Of a stretch of DNA of 64,000 nt, positions 27,102 through 36,878 are shown piece after piece. Made by a program: the position numbers and the translations under genes. Numbering within the stretch: the first letter of the stretch is position 1; every line of letters begins with the position of its first letter. The notes under the pieces are model-generated. The model ran no database searches. It worked only from the letters and a program-made list of their open reading frames with translations, and was not told where the DNA came from. The stretch comes from Lachnospiraceae bacterium (lineage in GTDB: Bacteria > Bacillota > Clostridia > Lachnospirales > Lachnospiraceae), in NCBI GenBank assembly GCA_017392525.1, contig JAFOVD010000027.1, forward strand, positions 1-64,000, read 5' to 3'.

Positions 27102-27491
27102 ATGATTACATCCAATGCATTTAACTATATTAACGTGCTGGATAAGGCGGCAGATGCTAGTTATAAACGAGAGACTATCATTGCCAATAATATTGCCAAT
27201 GCGGATACTCCGAATTATAAGCGTAAGGATATCGAGTTTTCGGATGTCCTGGAGAAAAAATTACTTAGCACGCAGTATACCGACATTAATGATGCCGTTC
27301 GAAATGTTGACACATCGAAACTGGTTGGAAAGCAATATACGGATTATGCCGGTTATTCTTATCGTATCGATGGTAATAATGTCGATATCGACACAGAGAA
27401 TGTCGAACTTGCTTCCGAACAGCTACGATATCAGACAGAAATACAGAGTGTAACTATGGATTTTACACGTTTGAAATCAGTAATTAAGTAA
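27102..27491 (+). CDS. flgB: Flagellar proximal rod protein FlgB
   Basis: 129 residues. Forms part of the proximal rod in the envelope and is exported by the flagellar type III system. ETIIANNIANADTPNYKRKDIEF is the conserved N-terminal rod/hook signature, and the C-terminal helix QLRYQTEIQSVTMDFTRLK pairs with it in the assembled rod. AAAGGAG precedes the ATG. First gene of the cluster. Confidence 0.95.
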   Translation: MITSNAFNYINVLDKAADASYKRETIIANNIANADTPNYKRKDIEFSDVLEKKLLSTQYTDINDAVRNVDTSKLVGKQYTDYAGYSYRIDGNNVDIDTENVELASEQLRYQTEIQSVTMDFTRLKSVIK

Positions 27492-27501
27492 GGAGGAGCT
27501 T

Positions 27502-27951
27502 ATGGGATTATTTCAGTCTTTTGATATTTGTGCATCAGGAATGACAGCGCAGAGACTTCGTATGGATACGATTGCTGACAATATTGCGAATATCAACACA
27601 ACAAGAACAGAAGATGGCGGCCCTTATACCCGTAAGGTCGTTACATTTACGGAAAAGACATTAGGCTCTTCATCTTTTGCAGATATTTTGGATAAAAAGC
27701 AGGCGTATCTTGGAGATGGTGTAAAGGTCTCAAGAATTTATGAAGATACAAGTACGGATTATATTATGGAATATGACCCTTCACATCCGGATGCGGATGA
27801 AAATGGGTATGTTACCTATCCAAATGTTAATACTGTTACAGAGATGACAAATCTAATTGATAGCAGTAGAGCATATGAAGCAAATGTCACAGCATTTGAA
27901 GCCGTAAAATCAATGGCTCAGACGGGTATTACAGCTGGTGGCAATTCATAA
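27502..27951 (+). CDS. flgC: Flagellar proximal rod protein FlgC
   Basis: 149 residues. The N-terminal FDICASGMTAQRLRMDTIADN and IANINTTRTEDGGPYTRK are FlgC signatures. PDADENGYVTYPNVN and the C-terminal MTNLIDSSRAYEANVTAFEA complete the family pattern. It lies 10 bases after flgB with an AGGAGG ribosome binding site. Exported axial protein stacking on FlgB in the rod. Confidence 0.96.
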   Translation: MGLFQSFDICASGMTAQRLRMDTIADNIANINTTRTEDGGPYTRKVVTFTEKTLGSSSFADILDKKQAYLGDGVKVSRIYEDTSTDYIMEYDPSHPDADENGYVTYPNVNTVTEMTNLIDSSRAYEANVTAFEAVKSMAQTGITAGGNS

Positions 27952-27973
27952 TTTGTAATAAGGGAGAGTTAGC

Positions 27974-28285
27974 ATGGACGTTAGTGCAGTTCAAAGTTTA
28001 TATGGTACAGCTCCGACTGTTTCAACGGACGAAGTTAAAAAGTCTCAGGAGGATTCTAAGAGTTTTGGTGCTGTTTTTGATTCTGTAATGGGACTTGTAA
28101 ATGAGACAAATACATTACAGAATAAGGCGGACGCGGAATCCATCAAGTTTGCGCTTGGCGAATCAGAAAATACACATGATTTGGCAATCGCTCAGCAGAA
28201 AGCCAATATTGCTTTGCAGTATACAGTGGCTGTCCGAGATCGTTTCATTTCTGCATATCAGGAAATTATGCAGATGCAGATGTAG
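27974..28285 (+). CDS. fliE: Flagellar hook-basal body adaptor FliE
   Basis: 103 residues. FliE links the MS ring to the rod. The C-terminal half (HDLAIAQQKANIALQYTVAVRDRFISAYQEIMQMQM, in order) is the conserved FliE domain, and SFGAVFDSVMGLVNETN the preceding amphipathic helix. It lies between flgC and fliF, the canonical position. Confidence 0.95.
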   Translation: MDVSAVQSLYGTAPTVSTDEVKKSQEDSKSFGAVFDSVMGLVNETNTLQNKADAESIKFALGESENTHDLAIAQQKANIALQYTVAVRDRFISAYQEIMQMQM

Positions 28286-28312
28286 TTTAGAGGTTGAACA
28301 GAGGGTTAGTTT

Positions 28313-29935
28313 ATGCCAGAGAGAATTCAGGAAATACTTAATAGAATTATCGAGTGGTGGAAGAAGTTCACCAGTAGGCAGAAAGCGCTGATTATAAGCT
28401 CCGCAGTTGTTGTGGTTGTTGCAATCGGTATTTTGATTTATGTCGTAACAAGACCGGTTATGGTTGAATTATTGACTGCAGATGATGCTACTACAGCAAA
28501 TTCTGTAGAAGAGTTGTTAAAGAGTAACAATATTGCGTACACCAGGGAAACGACCGGAGGCAAATATACATATAGTGTAAATGAGAAGGATCAGGCTGAT
28601 GCGCAGATTCTTCTTGGAACTAATAAAATTCAGACAAAGGGATATTCCATCGATGATGTATTCAATGGCTCTTTTAGTACAACAGAGGCTGATAAAGAGA
28701 AAAAATATCAGGTTTATCTGGAAAACACATTTGAAGAGCAGTTAGAGACTTTGTCTCCGGTTGATTCTGCAGAGGTTACACTTTCCATTCCGGAAGATGA
28801 TGGAACCTTGATTGCTGACAAGAAGGAGTCTTATGCAAAGGTTATTTTAAATCTTTCTGATGCAAATACGATTGATGATAAAACAACCTGGTCTGCAAAT
28901 ATTGCAAAGTATATTGCAACGGGTCTTGGAAATGATACAACAGATAATATTACTATTATTGATGGTGATGGTAATATGCTGTTTTCCGGAGGAGATGAGA
29001 CAAGTGTTGCGGCAACAGCGTCTTCAAATCAAGCAGCTAAGATAAATGCGGAGAATGCAGTTGCAGCTAAGGTTAAATCCACGATTGCCAGTGCGAATTC
29101 CGATGGATCGGTTTATGATGATGTAGATGTAGGTGTTAATCTGTCTATGTCTTTTGATGATACTACAACACAGGACTACGATTATCATATTGATGATGGT
29201 AGAACTGAGGGATATCTGGATAGTAGAACAACTTCTAAGACAGAGTCTACATCCGGAACAGGCGGAACTCCGGGAACAGATTCCAATAATGATACAAGCT
29301 ATGTATTGCAGGATAATTCTACAACCACATCGTCCTCTTCTGATGTAACAGAAGATTTCCTTCCGGATGAAACCATTACAACGACAAATGGTGAGGTTGG
29401 CAAGGTATCCTACGAGGATTCGTCAGTTTCCATTGTTGCTACATCTTATGTTATTTATAACGAAGAGAAGATGAAGGCTAGCGGACAGCTTGATGACCAG
29501 ACTTTCGACGAATTTGTTGCAGCCAATTCAGAACGTAAGCAGGTGGATGCAGATGATGCAGTGGTTACTGCCGTGTCAAATGCAACAGGTATTCCGGTTG
29601 CGAATATTTCGATTATTGCTTATCAGGTGCCGATGTTCCAGTATGCAGATTCTGGTAGGGATTTAACTGATTATCTGCAGATTATTATTGCGTTACTGGT
29701 ATTTGCTCTGCTCGGATTTGTTGTATTTAGAACTCTTAGAACCGAGAAGGAAGAAGAGGCAGAAGAGGAAGTTACTGTTGAGGACCTTTTAGAGCAGGCA
29801 CAGGAAGAAGAATTGGAAGATATTGGGGTTTCCGAGAAATCTGAAACTCGTATGTTGATAGAGAAATTTGTGGATGAAAATCCAGAGGCGGTTGCCAATC
29901 TGCTTAGAAATTGGCTAAATGACGATTGGAGTTAA
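28313..29935 (+). CDS. fliF: Flagellar MS-ring protein FliF
   Basis: 540 residues. Two membrane helices, at about 25-45 and 452-472, flank the periplasm-facing ring-building domains. YSVNEKDQADAQILLGTN and EEQLETLSPVDSAEVTLSIP are family motifs. The cytoplasmic tail ends in RMLIEKFVDENPEAVANLL, the FliG-binding segment. Ser/Thr-rich residues around 320-350 form the variable loop of RBM3. It forms the base on which switch and export gate assemble. FliG starts immediately after its stop. Confidence 0.96.
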   Translation: MPERIQEILNRIIEWWKKFTSRQKALIISSAVVVVVAIGILIYVVTRPVMVELLTADDATTANSVEELLKSNNIAYTRETTGGKYTYSVNEKDQADAQILLGTNKIQTKGYSIDDVFNGSFSTTEADKEKKYQVYLENTFEEQLETLSPVDSAEVTLSIPEDDGTLIADKKESYAKVILNLSDANTIDDKTTWSANIAKYIATGLGNDTTDNITIIDGDGNMLFSGGDETSVAATASSNQAAKINAENAVAAKVKSTIASANSDGSVYDDVDVGVNLSMSFDDTTTQDYDYHIDDGRTEGYLDSRTTSKTESTSGTGGTPGTDSNNDTSYVLQDNSTTTSSSSDVTEDFLPDETITTTNGEVGKVSYEDSSVSIVATSYVIYNEEKMKASGQLDDQTFDEFVAANSERKQVDADDAVVTAVSNATGIPVANISIIAYQVPMFQYADSGRDLTDYLQIIIALLVFALLGFVVFRTLRTEKEEEAEEEVTVEDLLEQAQEEELEDIGVSEKSETRMLIEKFVDENPEAVANLLRNWLNDDWS

Positions 29936-29939
29936 ACAG

Positions 29940-30959
29940 ATGGCAGAAGAGGAACAGGAGCTTAATTTAAGCGGAGTGCAAAAGGCGGCTATCCTTTTGA
30001 TTACATTAGGGCCGGAAAAGTCCTCCGAGGTATTTAAGCATCTCAAGGAAGAAGAAATTGAAGAATTGACACTGGAGATTGCAAATACAAGAAGTGTATC
30101 TCCAGAGGTAAAAGAGCATGTTTTGAATGAATTTTATCAGGTTTGCCTTGCACAGCAGTATATTGCTGAAGGTGGTATCGGATATGCCAAGGAATTGCTG
30201 GAAAAGGCTTTGGGCGACGAAAAAGCGCAGGCGGTTATCACAAAACTTACTGCTTCATTACAGGTGCGTCCATTTGAGTTTATTCGAAAGACAGAACCTA
30301 GTCAGGTGTTAAACTTTATTCAGGATGAACATCCACAGACAATTGCGATGATTTTGTCGTATTTACCTGCGGCACAGGCATCTCTTATTCTTGGAGCGCT
30401 TAGTCCGGAAATGCAGGCTGATGTTGCAAAACGTATTGCTCTGATGGACAGAACAAGTCCTGAAATTATCAAAGAGGTAGAGAGAATTTTGGAGAGAAAG
30501 CTATCATCTCTTATCAATCAGGATTACACAGTTGCCGGTGGTGTGGATGCTACCGTTGCAATTTTAAATGCTGTAGATCGAGGTACAGAGAAGCGAATTA
30601 TGGAATCTCTCGAAATCGACGAGCCGGAATTGGCGGAAGAAATCAGAAAGAAGATGTTCGTATTCGAAGACATCTTGCTTCTCGACGATCGTGCAATTCA
30701 GCGAGTGCTGCGTGATGTTGACAACAGTACACTGGGTGTCGCACTTAAGGGATCCAATGAAGAAGTACAGAATGTTGTATTCCGAAATATGTCTTCCCGT
30801 CTTGCATCTATGGTTAAGGAAGATATGGACTTCATGGGGCCTGTGCGTATGAAGGATGTAGAAGAAGCACAGCAGCAGATCGTTGCGGTAATTCGTAAGT
30901 TAGAAGACGCAGGTGAGATTGTAATCTCCAGAGGCGGAGGTGACGATTTGGTTGTCTAG
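29940..30959 (+). CDS. fliG: Flagellar motor switch protein FliG
   Basis: 339 residues, normal length. The N-terminal FliF-binding domain begins LSGVQKAAILLITLGPEKSSEV, the middle EHPQTIAMILSYLPAAQASLIL is the armadillo-like FliM-binding part, and the C-terminal FEDILLLDDRAIQRVLRDVD contains the charged torque helix facing MotA. I chose ATG 29940, which has TTGGAG at 29926-29931; the earlier in-frame ATG at 29919 lies inside fliF and has no ribosome binding site. Confidence 0.96.
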   Translation: MAEEEQELNLSGVQKAAILLITLGPEKSSEVFKHLKEEEIEELTLEIANTRSVSPEVKEHVLNEFYQVCLAQQYIAEGGIGYAKELLEKALGDEKAQAVITKLTASLQVRPFEFIRKTEPSQVLNFIQDEHPQTIAMILSYLPAAQASLILGALSPEMQADVAKRIALMDRTSPEIIKEVERILERKLSSLINQDYTVAGGVDATVAILNAVDRGTEKRIMESLEIDEPELAEEIRKKMFVFEDILLLDDRAIQRVLRDVDNSTLGVALKGSNEEVQNVVFRNMSSRLASMVKEDMDFMGPVRMKDVEEAQQQIVAVIRKLEDAGEIVISRGGGDDLVV

Positions 30960-31818
30960 AAATATTATTTATCAGATGCAGGTTAAGCCTGATCAGGAAG
31001 AAGAATTGATAATTAATTCCAATGATCTCGTGCACGAGAGAATGGAAGAAATTCAGAGAGAACTTGAGAAGAAGGCCAAGGAAGCTGCGTTCCAAGAGAT
31101 GATGGAACCAAGACCGGTTCTGGATGAAGAGGGCAACCCTGTTTTGGATGAAGAGGGTAATCCTCTTATGCAGACGCCAGATCCGGCAGATTTTGAAATG
31201 CCTCAAGAAGATCCGCAGATTGATTATGTTGAACAAGCCAAGGAAGAAGCAGAAATGATTCTTAGCCAGGCTAGGATGGAAGCAGATGCAATTCTTCAGG
31301 ATGCAAATAATCAGGCGGAGGACTTGCGTTCCAATGCTGTTTCTCAGGGACATGATGAGGGTTACCGCGATGGAATGGCCAGAGCCACAAAGGAAATGGA
31401 AATGGCCAGGGCTGATATCGAAGAGCAGAAAAACCAGATGCAGGCTGAACTGTTGGACCGCCAGCAGGGGATGGAACATGATCTGGTTGATGTAATTACA
31501 GAGGTTATTGAAAAAGTATTTATGGTGCAGTTTGCCGACAAAAAGGAGATAGTACTTCATTTGGTGGACAATGCACTTTCAAATATTGAAGGCAGCAAGA
31601 TTTTTCAGATTAAGGTAAGTGAATATAATTACGAATTTCTGGAAAATAATAAGATGGACTTACAGGATCGAGTTGGATCAGATGTACAGGTGGATATAGT
31701 TCTGGATCCTTTATTGGATCAGAGCCAATGTATTATTGAGACAGATGGCGGTATTTTTGATTGCAGTCTGGGTGTTCAGCTGGAGAATCTGATTAAGGAT
31801 TTAAGATCACTAAGTTAA
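30952..31818 (+). CDS. fliH: Flagellar export ATPase regulator FliH
   Basis: Stator-like partner of the FliI ATPase, about 288 residues. The alanine/glutamate-rich coiled coil (QAKEEAEMILSQARMEADAI, then DLRSNAVSQGHDEGYRDGMA) and the C-terminal dimer region are typical. I prefer a TTG start at 30952 (SRNIIYQMQVKPD), because GGAGGTGA at 30936-30943 is spaced 8 bases before it. A GTG at 30940 is in frame but lies inside that site. The gene overlaps fliG by 8 bases. Residues 56-71 are a tandem repeat of VLDEEGNP (24-bp units, 31117-31164). Confidence 0.88.
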   Translation: MSRNIIYQMQVKPDQEEELIINSNDLVHERMEEIQRELEKKAKEAAFQEMMEPRPVLDEEGNPVLDEEGNPLMQTPDPADFEMPQEDPQIDYVEQAKEEAEMILSQARMEADAILQDANNQAEDLRSNAVSQGHDEGYRDGMARATKEMEMARADIEEQKNQMQAELLDRQQGMEHDLVDVITEVIEKVFMVQFADKKEIVLHLVDNALSNIEGSKIFQIKVSEYNYEFLENNKMDLQDRVGSDVQVDIVLDPLLDQSQCIIETDGGIFDCSLGVQLENLIKDLRSLS

Positions 31819-31830
31819 AGGACTGATTTG

Positions 31831-33186
31831 ATGGATTTTGATGCAAATAAGTACTATAACCTGGTTGAGAATACTTATTTCAATAAGCTGGGGAAAGTTG
31901 TAAAAGTTGTTGGACTTACAATAGAGTCATTGGGTCCAAGTGCAAAATTAAATGATTTATGTGAGATAATCACATCTGATGACAGAAGGATCATGGCAGA
32001 GGTCGTAGGATTTCGTGACAAGGTCCTTCTTCTTATGCCGTATACAAGTATGGAAGGCGTGGGAGTAGGATGTATCGTTGAAAATACAGGAAATCCTCTT
32101 TCTATTCCGGTGGGAGATGAGCTGCTGGGACATACGGTTGACGGTATCGGACGTCCTACAGATATTTCAGAGGACGAAAGCCTGGAATTAGAAGTTGAAT
32201 ATCCGGTGGATGCGTTGCCACCAGACCCTATGAGCCGCGTAATCATTTCCGATGTACTGCCGCTTGGTGTAAAGGCGGTGGATGGTCTGATTACGGTCGG
32301 TAAGGGTCAACGTATTGGAATCTTTGCGGGTTCCGGTGTAGGTAAGAGTACTCTAATGGGTATGTTTGCTAGAAATACAAGGGCACAGGTGAATGTTATT
32401 GCTTTGATTGGTGAGCGAGGTCGAGAGGTTCGTGAATTCGTAGAACATGACCTCGGAGAAGAGGGTATGCGACGCTCTGTTGTAGTGGTTGCAACTTCGG
32501 ACAAACCTGCGCTGATTCGAAAGAAAGCGGCAATGACGGCGACAGCTATTGCGGAGTATTTCCGTGATCAGGGCAAGGATGTGCTTTTGATGATGGACAG
32601 TCTGACACGATTTTCTATGGCACAGCGTGAGATAGGTTTGGCCTCAGGAGAGCCTCCGGTAACAAGAGGTTATCCACCATCAGTATATTCAGAGATGCCA
32701 AAATTACTTGAGAGGGCGGGAAACTCGGACAGAGGTTCTATTACAGGACTTTATACGGTTCTGGTTGATGGAGATGACTTCAATGAACCTATTACAGATA
32801 CGGCAAGATCGATTCTGGACGGGCATATTATGTTGAATCGTAGACTCGCTCAGAGAAACCATTATCCGGCGATTGATGTCTTACAGTCTATATCGAGAGT
32901 TATGTCTGCCGTTGCAGATAAACCACATAAATATTCGGCAGGTCAATTGAAAAATGTTATGGCGACCTATCAGGAGGCAGAGGACTTGATTAATATTGGA
33001 GCCTACAAGCCTGGCTCTAACAAGAATATTGATTATGCTGTTTCTAAAATTGATGAAGTGAATGAGTTTTTACTTCAGGCAACAGACGAAAAATTTGCTT
33101 TTGAAGATATTGTTGGTCGTCTGGAGGAAATGTTCCCGCCACCACAACCGAAACCACCAGAAGGGGCTGAAGGTGTGGCTTCATAA
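31831..33186 (+). CDS. fliI: Flagellum-specific export ATPase FliI
   Basis: 451 residues, F1-beta-like hexameric ATPase of the flagellar type III apparatus. Walker A is GSGVGKSTLMGMFAR, Walker B lies in DVLLMMDSLTRFSMAQREI, and the family motif GEPPVTRGYPPSV follows. ATG 31831 has AAAGGA eight bases upstream; the in-frame TTG just before it was not chosen. It follows fliH and precedes fliJ as in Bacillus. Confidence 0.96.
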   Translation: MDFDANKYYNLVENTYFNKLGKVVKVVGLTIESLGPSAKLNDLCEIITSDDRRIMAEVVGFRDKVLLLMPYTSMEGVGVGCIVENTGNPLSIPVGDELLGHTVDGIGRPTDISEDESLELEVEYPVDALPPDPMSRVIISDVLPLGVKAVDGLITVGKGQRIGIFAGSGVGKSTLMGMFARNTRAQVNVIALIGERGREVREFVEHDLGEEGMRRSVVVVATSDKPALIRKKAAMTATAIAEYFRDQGKDVLLMMDSLTRFSMAQREIGLASGEPPVTRGYPPSVYSEMPKLLERAGNSDRGSITGLYTVLVDGDDFNEPITDTARSILDGHIMLNRRLAQRNHYPAIDVLQSISRVMSAVADKPHKYSAGQLKNVMATYQEAEDLINIGAYKPGSNKNIDYAVSKIDEVNEFLLQATDEKFAFEDIVGRLEEMFPPPQPKPPEGAEGVAS

Positions 33187-33221
33187 GGGGTGCAATGTTG
33201 GTAATAAAATGGAGATAATCT

Positions 33222-33671
33222 ATGGCGAAATTTAAGTATCGAATGCAAAATATCTTGGATGTCACAGAGAAATTAGAAAGCCAAGAGCGTGCGAACTTCA
33301 GCGTCGCCAATGCTGCATTAGACGAAGAGCAGGAGAAATTACAGCAGCTTTTGGTTCGAAGGGCAGGATATGAAAAGCATCTGGCAGAACTAAATAACGG
33401 AACTTTGGATTTACATGAAATACGCTCTACGAAGGAAGCGATTGAATCCATGAAGCAGTTGATCAAGAATCAGATGCTTGCTGTACGTAATGCACAGCGT
33501 CGAGTTGAACTGGCCAGAAAACGACTGGATGATATTATGAAAGATCGAAAGACTCATGAAAATCTTAAAGAAAAGGCGTTTGAAGAGTTTAAACAAGAGC
33601 TTGCTCAGGAAGAAAGCAGAGCCACAGATGAGTTGGTTAGTTATACATACCGTATTGAACATGAGGAATAA
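33222..33671 (+). CDS. fliJ: Flagellar export chaperone FliJ
   Basis: 149 residues, entirely helical and highly charged. The start (FKYRMQNILDVTEKLESQER) and length match FliJ, the coiled-coil central stalk of the FliI ring and chaperone-escort. Call supported by position directly after fliI. Confidence 0.92.
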   Translation: MAKFKYRMQNILDVTEKLESQERANFSVANAALDEEQEKLQQLLVRRAGYEKHLAELNNGTLDLHEIRSTKEAIESMKQLIKNQMLAVRNAQRRVELARKRLDDIMKDRKTHENLKEKAFEEFKQELAQEESRATDELVSYTYRIEHEE

Positions 33672-33685
33672 AATGGAGAATTATT

Positions 33686-34528
33686 ATGGCTGAGGAAAAA
33701 GAGGAAAAGGAATTATCAAAGGCTGAAAAAAAGGCTTTAAAGAAACAGGAAAAAGAAGAGAAGAAAAAGGCTAAAAAAGCCGGTAAAGAAGGTGCAGAAG
33801 GCGAAGAGCATGATGATGAGGATGGTGGAGTAGGTGGCAAGATTATTGTTGCTTTAGTTGCCATGATGATAATTGCTGTTTGGCTTGTGATTTTTGGCTT
33901 GTTAATCAAGATGGATGTTGGCGGGTTTGGTTCTACGGTGCTTTATCCGGTATTAAAAGACGTTCCGGTAATTAACAAGGTTCTTCCGGAAACGGAGGAA
34001 TATGCAGAGGAGGACAGCGCCTACCAGTTTAATACTGTTGACGAGGCAGTTGCTCGAATCAAGGAACTGGAGCAACAGTTGGCTGATGCACAGTCTTCCA
34101 GTGATGCAACTGCGGCTCAAATTGCCGACCTTCAGGCACAGGCGGCTGAATTGCAAACTTATAAGGAAAACGAGGCTGCATTTGAGGCAACAAAAGAAAA
34201 ATTTTATGAAGAGGTTGTCTATAACAACAATGCACCCGATATAAATACATATAAAGAGTATTATGAATCAATTGAGCCTGATAATGCTGCGGCAATTTAT
34301 AAGCAGGTTGTTGAGCAACAGCAGGCGAGCCAGGAGATTTCGGATTATGTTGCGGCGTACTCTGCAATGGATCCGGCGGCAGCTGCCAAGATATTTAATA
34401 CAATGACAGATAATCTGTCTCTGGTAGCTGAAATTCTTAAGAATATGAGTTCTACGGCTAGAGGTGATATTCTGGCTGCAATGGATCAGGACACTGCTGC
34501 AAAAGTGACTGAGATAATGCAACCTTAG
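33686..34528 (+). CDS. MotE/YlxF-like membrane protein with an MgtE-N-like C-terminus
   Basis: 280 residues. The Lys/Glu-rich cytoplasmic N-terminus (1-50) precedes one membrane helix (52-74), a coiled coil (about 110-165) and a C-terminal MgtE-N-like helical domain with YSAMDPAAAAKIFNTM and ILKNMSSTARGDILAAMDQ (about 224-275). The position between fliJ and fliK is that of ylxF in Bacillus. MotE-type proteins act in motor assembly in alpha-proteobacteria; that role here is inferred. Confidence 0.8.
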   Translation: MAEEKEEKELSKAEKKALKKQEKEEKKKAKKAGKEGAEGEEHDDEDGGVGGKIIVALVAMMIIAVWLVIFGLLIKMDVGGFGSTVLYPVLKDVPVINKVLPETEEYAEEDSAYQFNTVDEAVARIKELEQQLADAQSSSDATAAQIADLQAQAAELQTYKENEAAFEATKEKFYEEVVYNNNAPDINTYKEYYESIEPDNAAAIYKQVVEQQQASQEISDYVAAYSAMDPAAAAKIFNTMTDNLSLVAEILKNMSSTARGDILAAMDQDTAAKVTEIMQP

Positions 34529-34565
34529 AATATAAATTAAAAACATTTAAGAAAGGAGGATGCAA

Positions 34566-36107
34566 ATGACAAGTGCAAGCATCGTAAATGTGCCTATGAA
34601 ATCTGCTAATGTGACAGCGGGCGCTGCCAACAAGACAGAAAGTAACGGTGAAGATTTTGTTAAGATGATGTCTAAATCTCTTACGAATGTCAAAACCAAT
34701 GTAGGGGCACAAACGGAGGCTGCCAAAGGAAAGGATTCGGATGTATCAAAAACATCGGAAATCGATGAAAGAGATACATACAAATTTGAGAACAAAGCAG
34801 ATGCAAAAATCAAATTACAGTCAGATGTGGATAAAGATGCCAAGGAAGCTGCAGAATCTGCAGTGGACAAGTACGAAGGTAAGGTTCGAAAAGAACTGAC
34901 CGAGAAGTTGGGCATTTCTGATGAAGATTTGAATCAGGCGCTGGAAACTCTGGGGTTGAATATCAGTGATTTGATGCAACCGCAGAATCTCGTTGCTGTA
35001 ATCGGTGAGCTGACAGGTAATCAGGATTCTTTAAGCATGCTTTTAGATGAAAATATTTCAGCGCTGATTACGGAGATGAATGGATTTGTTCAGGATTTAA
35101 CAAAGGAAGTCGGCATGGATGTGCCAAATATTCTTGCATTGACTGAAATGGATGATTCTAATGCAAATCCGGAAGTTCTTGTTTCTCAATTGGAGGAACT
35201 GGGTATTTCTGTTGAGGAATTGACTCCGGAGACAATTTCAACATTGCCGGAAGAGATTCAGAAGAAAATTCAGGAAATGATTCCTGAAAAGATGGATGGG
35301 ACTGTAGTTAAGGAAGAACAAGCGGCAACTGTTTTCGTTGAAACAAAAGAGACTTTAGCTGAAGTTGCTGAGCCGGAAACTACTGCTGTAGAGGATGGAG
35401 TTTCTGAAACAACAGTTGAAATTACGAATACTTCATCTGAAACTGAAGATCAGAGTACAAAGAACGGTACAGATTCATCTGCAGAAGAACTTTTGAATCG
35501 TTCAATTGAGCAGAGAGAACAGCCACAGGTTGCTATGAATGCGTCAGCTTCAACGACAACTTTTGATCAGACAATAACATCTGTACAGTCTGAAACAAGT
35601 TCTGCTTCAACTTCTCAAATTGATGTGCAGCGCATGATCACAGATATTGTTGATCAGGCAAAAGTGACAATCACGGAAGAGGTCAAAACCATGGAAATGG
35701 TTCTTAATCCTGAACATTTAGGAAAATTGTTCATGGAAGTGTCTACGAAAGATGGACAGATTAGTGCAAAGATTTACACAGAAAATGAAGCTGTTAAAAC
35801 TGCACTGGAAAATCAGCTGGTTGTATTTAAAGAAAATATGAATCAGCAGGGAATGAAGATAGATGCTGTTGAAGTATCTGTTGGAACCCATGAGTTTGAG
35901 CGAAATCTGGAAGAGAGAGCTTCAGATGAAGAACGAAGAGACGCGGAGAACTTTATGCAGCAAGAACAGAATAATCAAAAGAATGGGCGAATGAGAAATA
36001 TCGATTTGAATAATCTGGATAATCTTCAGGGCTTGATGTCTGAAGAAGAGCAGTTGGTTGCTCAGATTATGAAGGATAACGGTAATTCTGTAGATTATAT
36101 GGCCTAA
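34566..36107 (+). CDS. fliK: Flagellar hook-length control protein FliK
   Basis: 513 residues. Low-complexity, Thr/Glu/Ser-rich export and ruler region up to about 350, then the conserved Flg_hook C-terminal domain containing EMVLNPEHLGKLFMEVSTKD and VEVSVGTHEFERNLEE, which switches export specificity through FlhB. ATG 34566 is spaced 6 bases from AAAGGAGG; an ATG at 34560 touches that site. Confidence 0.92.
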   Translation: MTSASIVNVPMKSANVTAGAANKTESNGEDFVKMMSKSLTNVKTNVGAQTEAAKGKDSDVSKTSEIDERDTYKFENKADAKIKLQSDVDKDAKEAAESAVDKYEGKVRKELTEKLGISDEDLNQALETLGLNISDLMQPQNLVAVIGELTGNQDSLSMLLDENISALITEMNGFVQDLTKEVGMDVPNILALTEMDDSNANPEVLVSQLEELGISVEELTPETISTLPEEIQKKIQEMIPEKMDGTVVKEEQAATVFVETKETLAEVAEPETTAVEDGVSETTVEITNTSSETEDQSTKNGTDSSAEELLNRSIEQREQPQVAMNASASTTTFDQTITSVQSETSSASTSQIDVQRMITDIVDQAKVTITEEVKTMEMVLNPEHLGKLFMEVSTKDGQISAKIYTENEAVKTALENQLVVFKENMNQQGMKIDAVEVSVGTHEFERNLEERASDEERRDAENFMQQEQNNQKNGRMRNIDLNNLDNLQGLMSEEEQLVAQIMKDNGNSVDYMA

Positions 36108-36119
36108 GGAGGAGATTAT

Positions 36120-36839
36120 ATGGGAATAACAGCTCAAGTTATTAATGGAAAAATCCAGCAGAATGTTACACAGACTACAAATAATTCATCCATTAATACA
36201 GAAAGTGCGAGCCAGAACAAATCGCTCGTAGATGAGGAAACATTTCTTTCACTATTAGTTGCAGAGATGCAGTACCAGGATCCATTGGAACCTACAAGTA
36301 ACTCAGAATATGTATCTGAATTGGCTAGTTTTACTCAGGTTTCATCTTTAACAGAGATGAATGCAACAATGACGGGTATGAGTACTCAAAATTTGGTAGG
36401 TAAGTACGTTACAATTCTTACAGACGAAGGTAAGGAAATTGTTGGTCAGGTGGATTATACACAGGTTAAAGACGGAAAGACATATATTTCTGTAAATGAT
36501 AACTTATATGATCCTGCCAATGTAGAGTATGTTCTGGACAGCAATTATTATGAGGCTAATTTGAGTGCATCATCATTTAATACGCTGGTTCAAAAGCTTC
36601 CAAAAGAGAAGGAATTTACTTTGGCTGATAAGGATGCAATTGATAACATTACAGCTGCTCGAACATTGTATGATTCAATGGATAACTACACAAAACAGTT
36701 TGTTCAAAAAACAGACTTGGAAAAGTTAGAAAGTTTAGAGGCTAAGCTTAAGAAATTAAAGGAAGAAGCCGATAATACTACTGGAAGTTCTGATACAGAC
36801 ACAACAAGTGAGTCTGCAGAATCGACAGTAACAGGTTAA
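36120..36839 (+). CDS. flgD: Flagellar hook capping protein FlgD
   Basis: 239 residues. FLSLLVAEMQYQDPLEP and SELASFTQVSSLTEMN are the FlgD N-terminal signature. A hook-scaffold-like beta region follows, and then an unusual C-terminal extension (about 175-239) of charged helix plus a Ser/Thr/Asp-rich tail not seen in short FlgD proteins. It caps the growing hook. AAGGAGG precedes the ATG. Confidence 0.94.
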   Translation: MGITAQVINGKIQQNVTQTTNNSSINTESASQNKSLVDEETFLSLLVAEMQYQDPLEPTSNSEYVSELASFTQVSSLTEMNATMTGMSTQNLVGKYVTILTDEGKEIVGQVDYTQVKDGKTYISVNDNLYDPANVEYVLDSNYYEANLSASSFNTLVQKLPKEKEFTLADKDAIDNITAARTLYDSMDNYTKQFVQKTDLEKLESLEAKLKKLKEEADNTTGSSDTDTTSESAESTVTG

Positions 36840-36878
36840 TTGTTGTTCTAAAGGATTAGAAGAGGAGATGTTAGATAC